Assembly (NCBI GenBank): GCA_002084875.1
Contig: NBMH01000046.1
Span: 1 to 63,323 of the forward strand
Origin: Anaerolineaceae bacterium 4572_78
GTDB taxonomy: Bacteria; Chloroflexota; Anaerolineae; 4572-78
Length of the DNA: 63,323 nt
Reading direction: 5' to 3'
Of this stretch, positions 61,351 to 63,323 are shown piece by piece; within the stretch, counting starts at the first letter, position 1; each line of letters starts with the position of its first letter. Position numbers and translations under genes: made by a program. The notes under the pieces were generated by a model. That model was not told the DNA's origin, made no database searches, and saw only the letters and a program-made list of their open reading frames with translations.

Positions 61351-63323
61351 ATGTTTAAGTCAAAACGTATTTTTAATTTCGTAGTATTTTTGTTGGTTAT
61401 TTTTTCCTTAAATGGATTCATGGTGTTAGCTCAAGAGCCGACACCGCATCAGTTGGATGGACAGGATGTGGTTCAAGATGAACCTACGCCGAGTTCGTTG
61501 CATGCTTCTAAAGTTGAGAAAACTGCGGGGGATGATCATGATTATTACCTTAATATCATGTATCGTATAAAATCAGATGGTGTTCGTGCAATGGAACGTG
61601 GCGGAGAAGAATCATCCATAAGCCGAGGAGATGCAATGAGGGCGTTAATCATTGCTTTAGAAAGTGAGGGCTTTCACAAAAGTTGTAATACAAGTAATCC
61701 ATTTCCCGATGTGGATGAAAACACAGATAATTACGAATATATCTGTAAAGCCAAACGATGGAGAATCGTTGGGGGTTACAGCGATGGTTTGTTCAGACCT
61801 GACGAATCAATTACACGATGTCAAATGGCTGTTGTTGCATCAAATACCCTTGACCGAGTTTTTAAGCAAGAACCTGACCTAGATGAAGGTGAGTCATTTC
61901 CCGATGTTCCGAAAGGTCATGGGTGCTATGAGTTTGTTCAACGTGGTTATGAGCAAGGGCTTTATCGTGGATATAGCGATGATGGCACGTTTCAGCACCA
62001 TAACGATTCTGAACCAACCAACAAGGGAGAAGCTGCTATCATTTTAGGACGTACGGTTTTAGAATTACCTGATTTTGAAGTTGGTAGTTATACTTGTGAA
62101 TCTGCTAATGCCGACGGTACACTTAATCCTAATACCAATTATGCCTGTACCGTAACGTTTGAAAATAATGCCAAACGTGATGGAAATCGTGGTCAAATTT
62201 ACCCACCTAATACAAAAGCTAAAAACTTCTTTGAATTTGAACTTTCATTTAATGGAGCCACTAATGGTACCACAATAAAACCAAAATCTCAACAGTTTGA
62301 TGAAAGGGACTTTAATGACCGCACATGGGATGTTACTATTAATTTCACAACAGGTAATGCAGGTACTTACCAGCTTTGTGCTGAAATTGACTCTTCTAAT
62401 CGAATTGTAGAAGGAGATAAACGGGGCAATTATGAATCAAATAATGATGATTGTTTTGACATTACCGTCGGCAAAGATGCCGAAGTCACAGTTTCTCCCG
62501 AATCTGCTCAACAAAATGAACCTTTTACCATTAAGGGCGAAGGCTTTGACGGTTTTTCAGATGTTAAGTTATTCCTAACTTCACTTGATAGTGGAGAAAC
62601 CAAAGATTTGCCAGTCGATACTGGTACTGAAATTAAAACTGATGAAGATGGTAATTTCACTTATACATGGAAACCTGACTGTAATGTTCCTGTCGGTAAA
62701 TATAAAATTGGTGCAGAAGACGAACAAGAAATTCAAGATACATCTGATGAATTTGAAATCGCAGCAGGTGCAACAGACTGTAATTGTGTTGCTGATATTG
62801 TAACTGCCTTAGACCCATTGGTTATTCAAGTCGGAGAGCCCTTTGATGTTTCCAATGCTACTGATGACCACGTTACTACTTGGACATGGCTTCATAATGG
62901 CAATACATTCAATGATAAAGAACAAAAATTTCGTTATGATGAGTCTGGTACATTCCAAGTAGATTTGACCACCACATGTCAGAATGGTTTATCACACACT
63001 GACTCGATTGACGTGATTGTAGAAGCTAAACCTTTGGTAGCAAGTTTTGAGTTTCTCTATCCTGATGAAAATGGCAAACCGATTGCTGGAAGTATACCAG
63101 GACCGATTGACCTCTTCCTAAAAAATACTTCTCCTAAATTGGAAGATATTGATGAGTTTGAGTGGCGAGTTGATGGCAATCTGATAAGTAGAGAAATGCA
63201 TGCCAGTTTCAATTTCGAACCTGGTGAACATACTGTAACACTAATTGTTACCGATACTGACCGTGCTGAAAATAATTCAGCAACTGAACTTGAAACAATC
63301 GTCATCGACACCGAACCGAAGCC
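61351..63323 (+). CDS. Secreted SLH-domain and PKD-domain protein, 3' end outside window
   Basis: 657 codons seen from ATG 5 bases after AGGAGG. Signal peptide (about 6-27). SLH-type segments occupy about residues 65-240: SRGDAMRALIIALESEG, NPFPDVDENTDNYEYIC, WRIVGGYSDGLFRPDES and FPDVPKGHGCYEFVQRGYEQG. A beta-sandwich follows (about 250-375), then an IPT-like domain (VSPESAQQNEPFTIKGEGF), and at least two PKD-like repeats near the edge (FQVDLTTTCQNG; HTVTLIVTDTD). It is probably a cell-surface protein anchored to the wall polymer through SLH. Confidence 0.85.
   Translation, partial: MFKSKRIFNFVVFLLVIFSLNGFMVLAQEPTPHQLDGQDVVQDEPTPSSLHASKVEKTAGDDHDYYLNIMYRIKSDGVRAMERGGEESSISRGDAMRALIIALESEGFHKSCNTSNPFPDVDENTDNYEYICKAKRWRIVGGYSDGLFRPDESITRCQMAVVASNTLDRVFKQEPDLDEGESFPDVPKGHGCYEFVQRGYEQGLYRGYSDDGTFQHHNDSEPTNKGEAAIILGRTVLELPDFEVGSYTCESANADGTLNPNTNYACTVTFENNAKRDGNRGQIYPPNTKAKNFFEFELSFNGATNGTTIKPKSQQFDERDFNDRTWDVTINFTTGNAGTYQLCAEIDSSNRIVEGDKRGNYESNNDDCFDITVGKDAEVTVSPESAQQNEPFTIKGEGFDGFSDVKLFLTSLDSGETKDLPVDTGTEIKTDEDGNFTYTWKPDCNVPVGKYKIGAEDEQEIQDTSDEFEIAAGATDCNCVADIVTALDPLVIQVGEPFDVSNATDDHVTTWTWLHNGNTFNDKEQKFRYDESGTFQVDLTTTCQNGLSHTDSIDVIVEAKPLVASFEFLYPDENGKPIAGSIPGPIDLFLKNTSPKLEDIDEFEWRVDGNLISREMHASFNFEPGEHTVTLIVTDTDRAENNSATELETIVIDTEPK

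Noticed and set aside
1-63323. tRNA or rRNA genes and known riboswitches
   Set aside because: None of their conserved sequence blocks was recognised by eye; a covariance-model scan could still find a divergent one.

Overview
The window reads as an A+T-rich chromosomal segment of a bacterium, most likely a Chloroflexota (Anaerolineae-like) organism. The case for that is an inference from protein style: surface proteins with long Thr-Pro linkers ending in a YLPIIV-type C-terminus, an SH3b plus TolB-propeller protein with Thr/Pro linkers, MacA/HlyD-like lipoproteins, SLH-domain secreted proteins and many ABC exporters. No rRNA, tRNA, CRISPR array or phage structural gene was seen.

Layout. 1-5 kb: a partial secreted hydrolase, a broken thiolase, an SGNH hydrolase, tatC and nusB. 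5.4-18 kb: a PfkB sugar kinase, a 2437-residue surface protein with repeated calcium-loop-like motifs, uracil phosphoribosyltransferase and nuoG. 18-23 kb: an accessory region in which a MacA/HlyD-like gene and an ABC ATPase gene are both cut short around an insert. The insert carries an SSB-led small operon and an IS607-type element with a truncated tnpB. 23-31 kb: Sua5/YrdC, an SH3b membrane protein, a cNMP-binding PP2C phosphatase, a flippase-like protein, a SulP transporter, an acyl-CoA dehydrogenase, thymidylate kinase and a 35-residue lysine-rich protein. 31-40 kb: lgt, an HlyD lipoprotein, a propeller protein and a damaged hybrid histidine kinase. 40-48 kb: a broken P-loop kinase, three paralogous PD-(D/E)XK-like genes, a DNA methyltransferase, and a LolCDE/MacB-like exporter (two permeases plus ATPase) with one nuclease-like paralog inside the operon. 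48-55 kb: a dipeptide/oligopeptide ABC transporter whose binding-protein gene is frameshifted and whose DppB has lost a conserved loop. 55-63 kb: a SAM methyltransferase, a broken S9 peptidase, a membrane protein with a GT2 glycosyltransferase, and a partial SLH protein.

Two features set this window apart. The first is a dense population of small non-coding repeats. Family A has ends TACT...AAAGTAACATTTT, family B has ends GGGCTGTTCAATGC, and family C has ends TACTAAAAAAGGTTAG. All lie next to TA dinucleotides, as expected of MITEs moved by an IS630/Tc1-mariner-like transposase. Inside them are interchangeable palindromic modules, often two hairpins held in an outer stem. One family A copy sits in the HlyD gene, and its exact removal with one TA restores the reading frame. 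The second is a series of about nine internal losses of conserved protein segments in otherwise well-kept genes (thiolase, flippase, histidine kinase, P-loop kinase, DppB, binding protein, S9 peptidase), some in frame and some not. They could be genome decay or assembly faults.

The best candidate for an undescribed gene system is the SSB-led cassette at 19.5-21.0 kb. It encodes a single-strand DNA-binding protein, a membrane protein that appears to be one gene split at an A9 run and that carries a split lipoyl-like domain, and a DnaJ-type zinc-finger protein.
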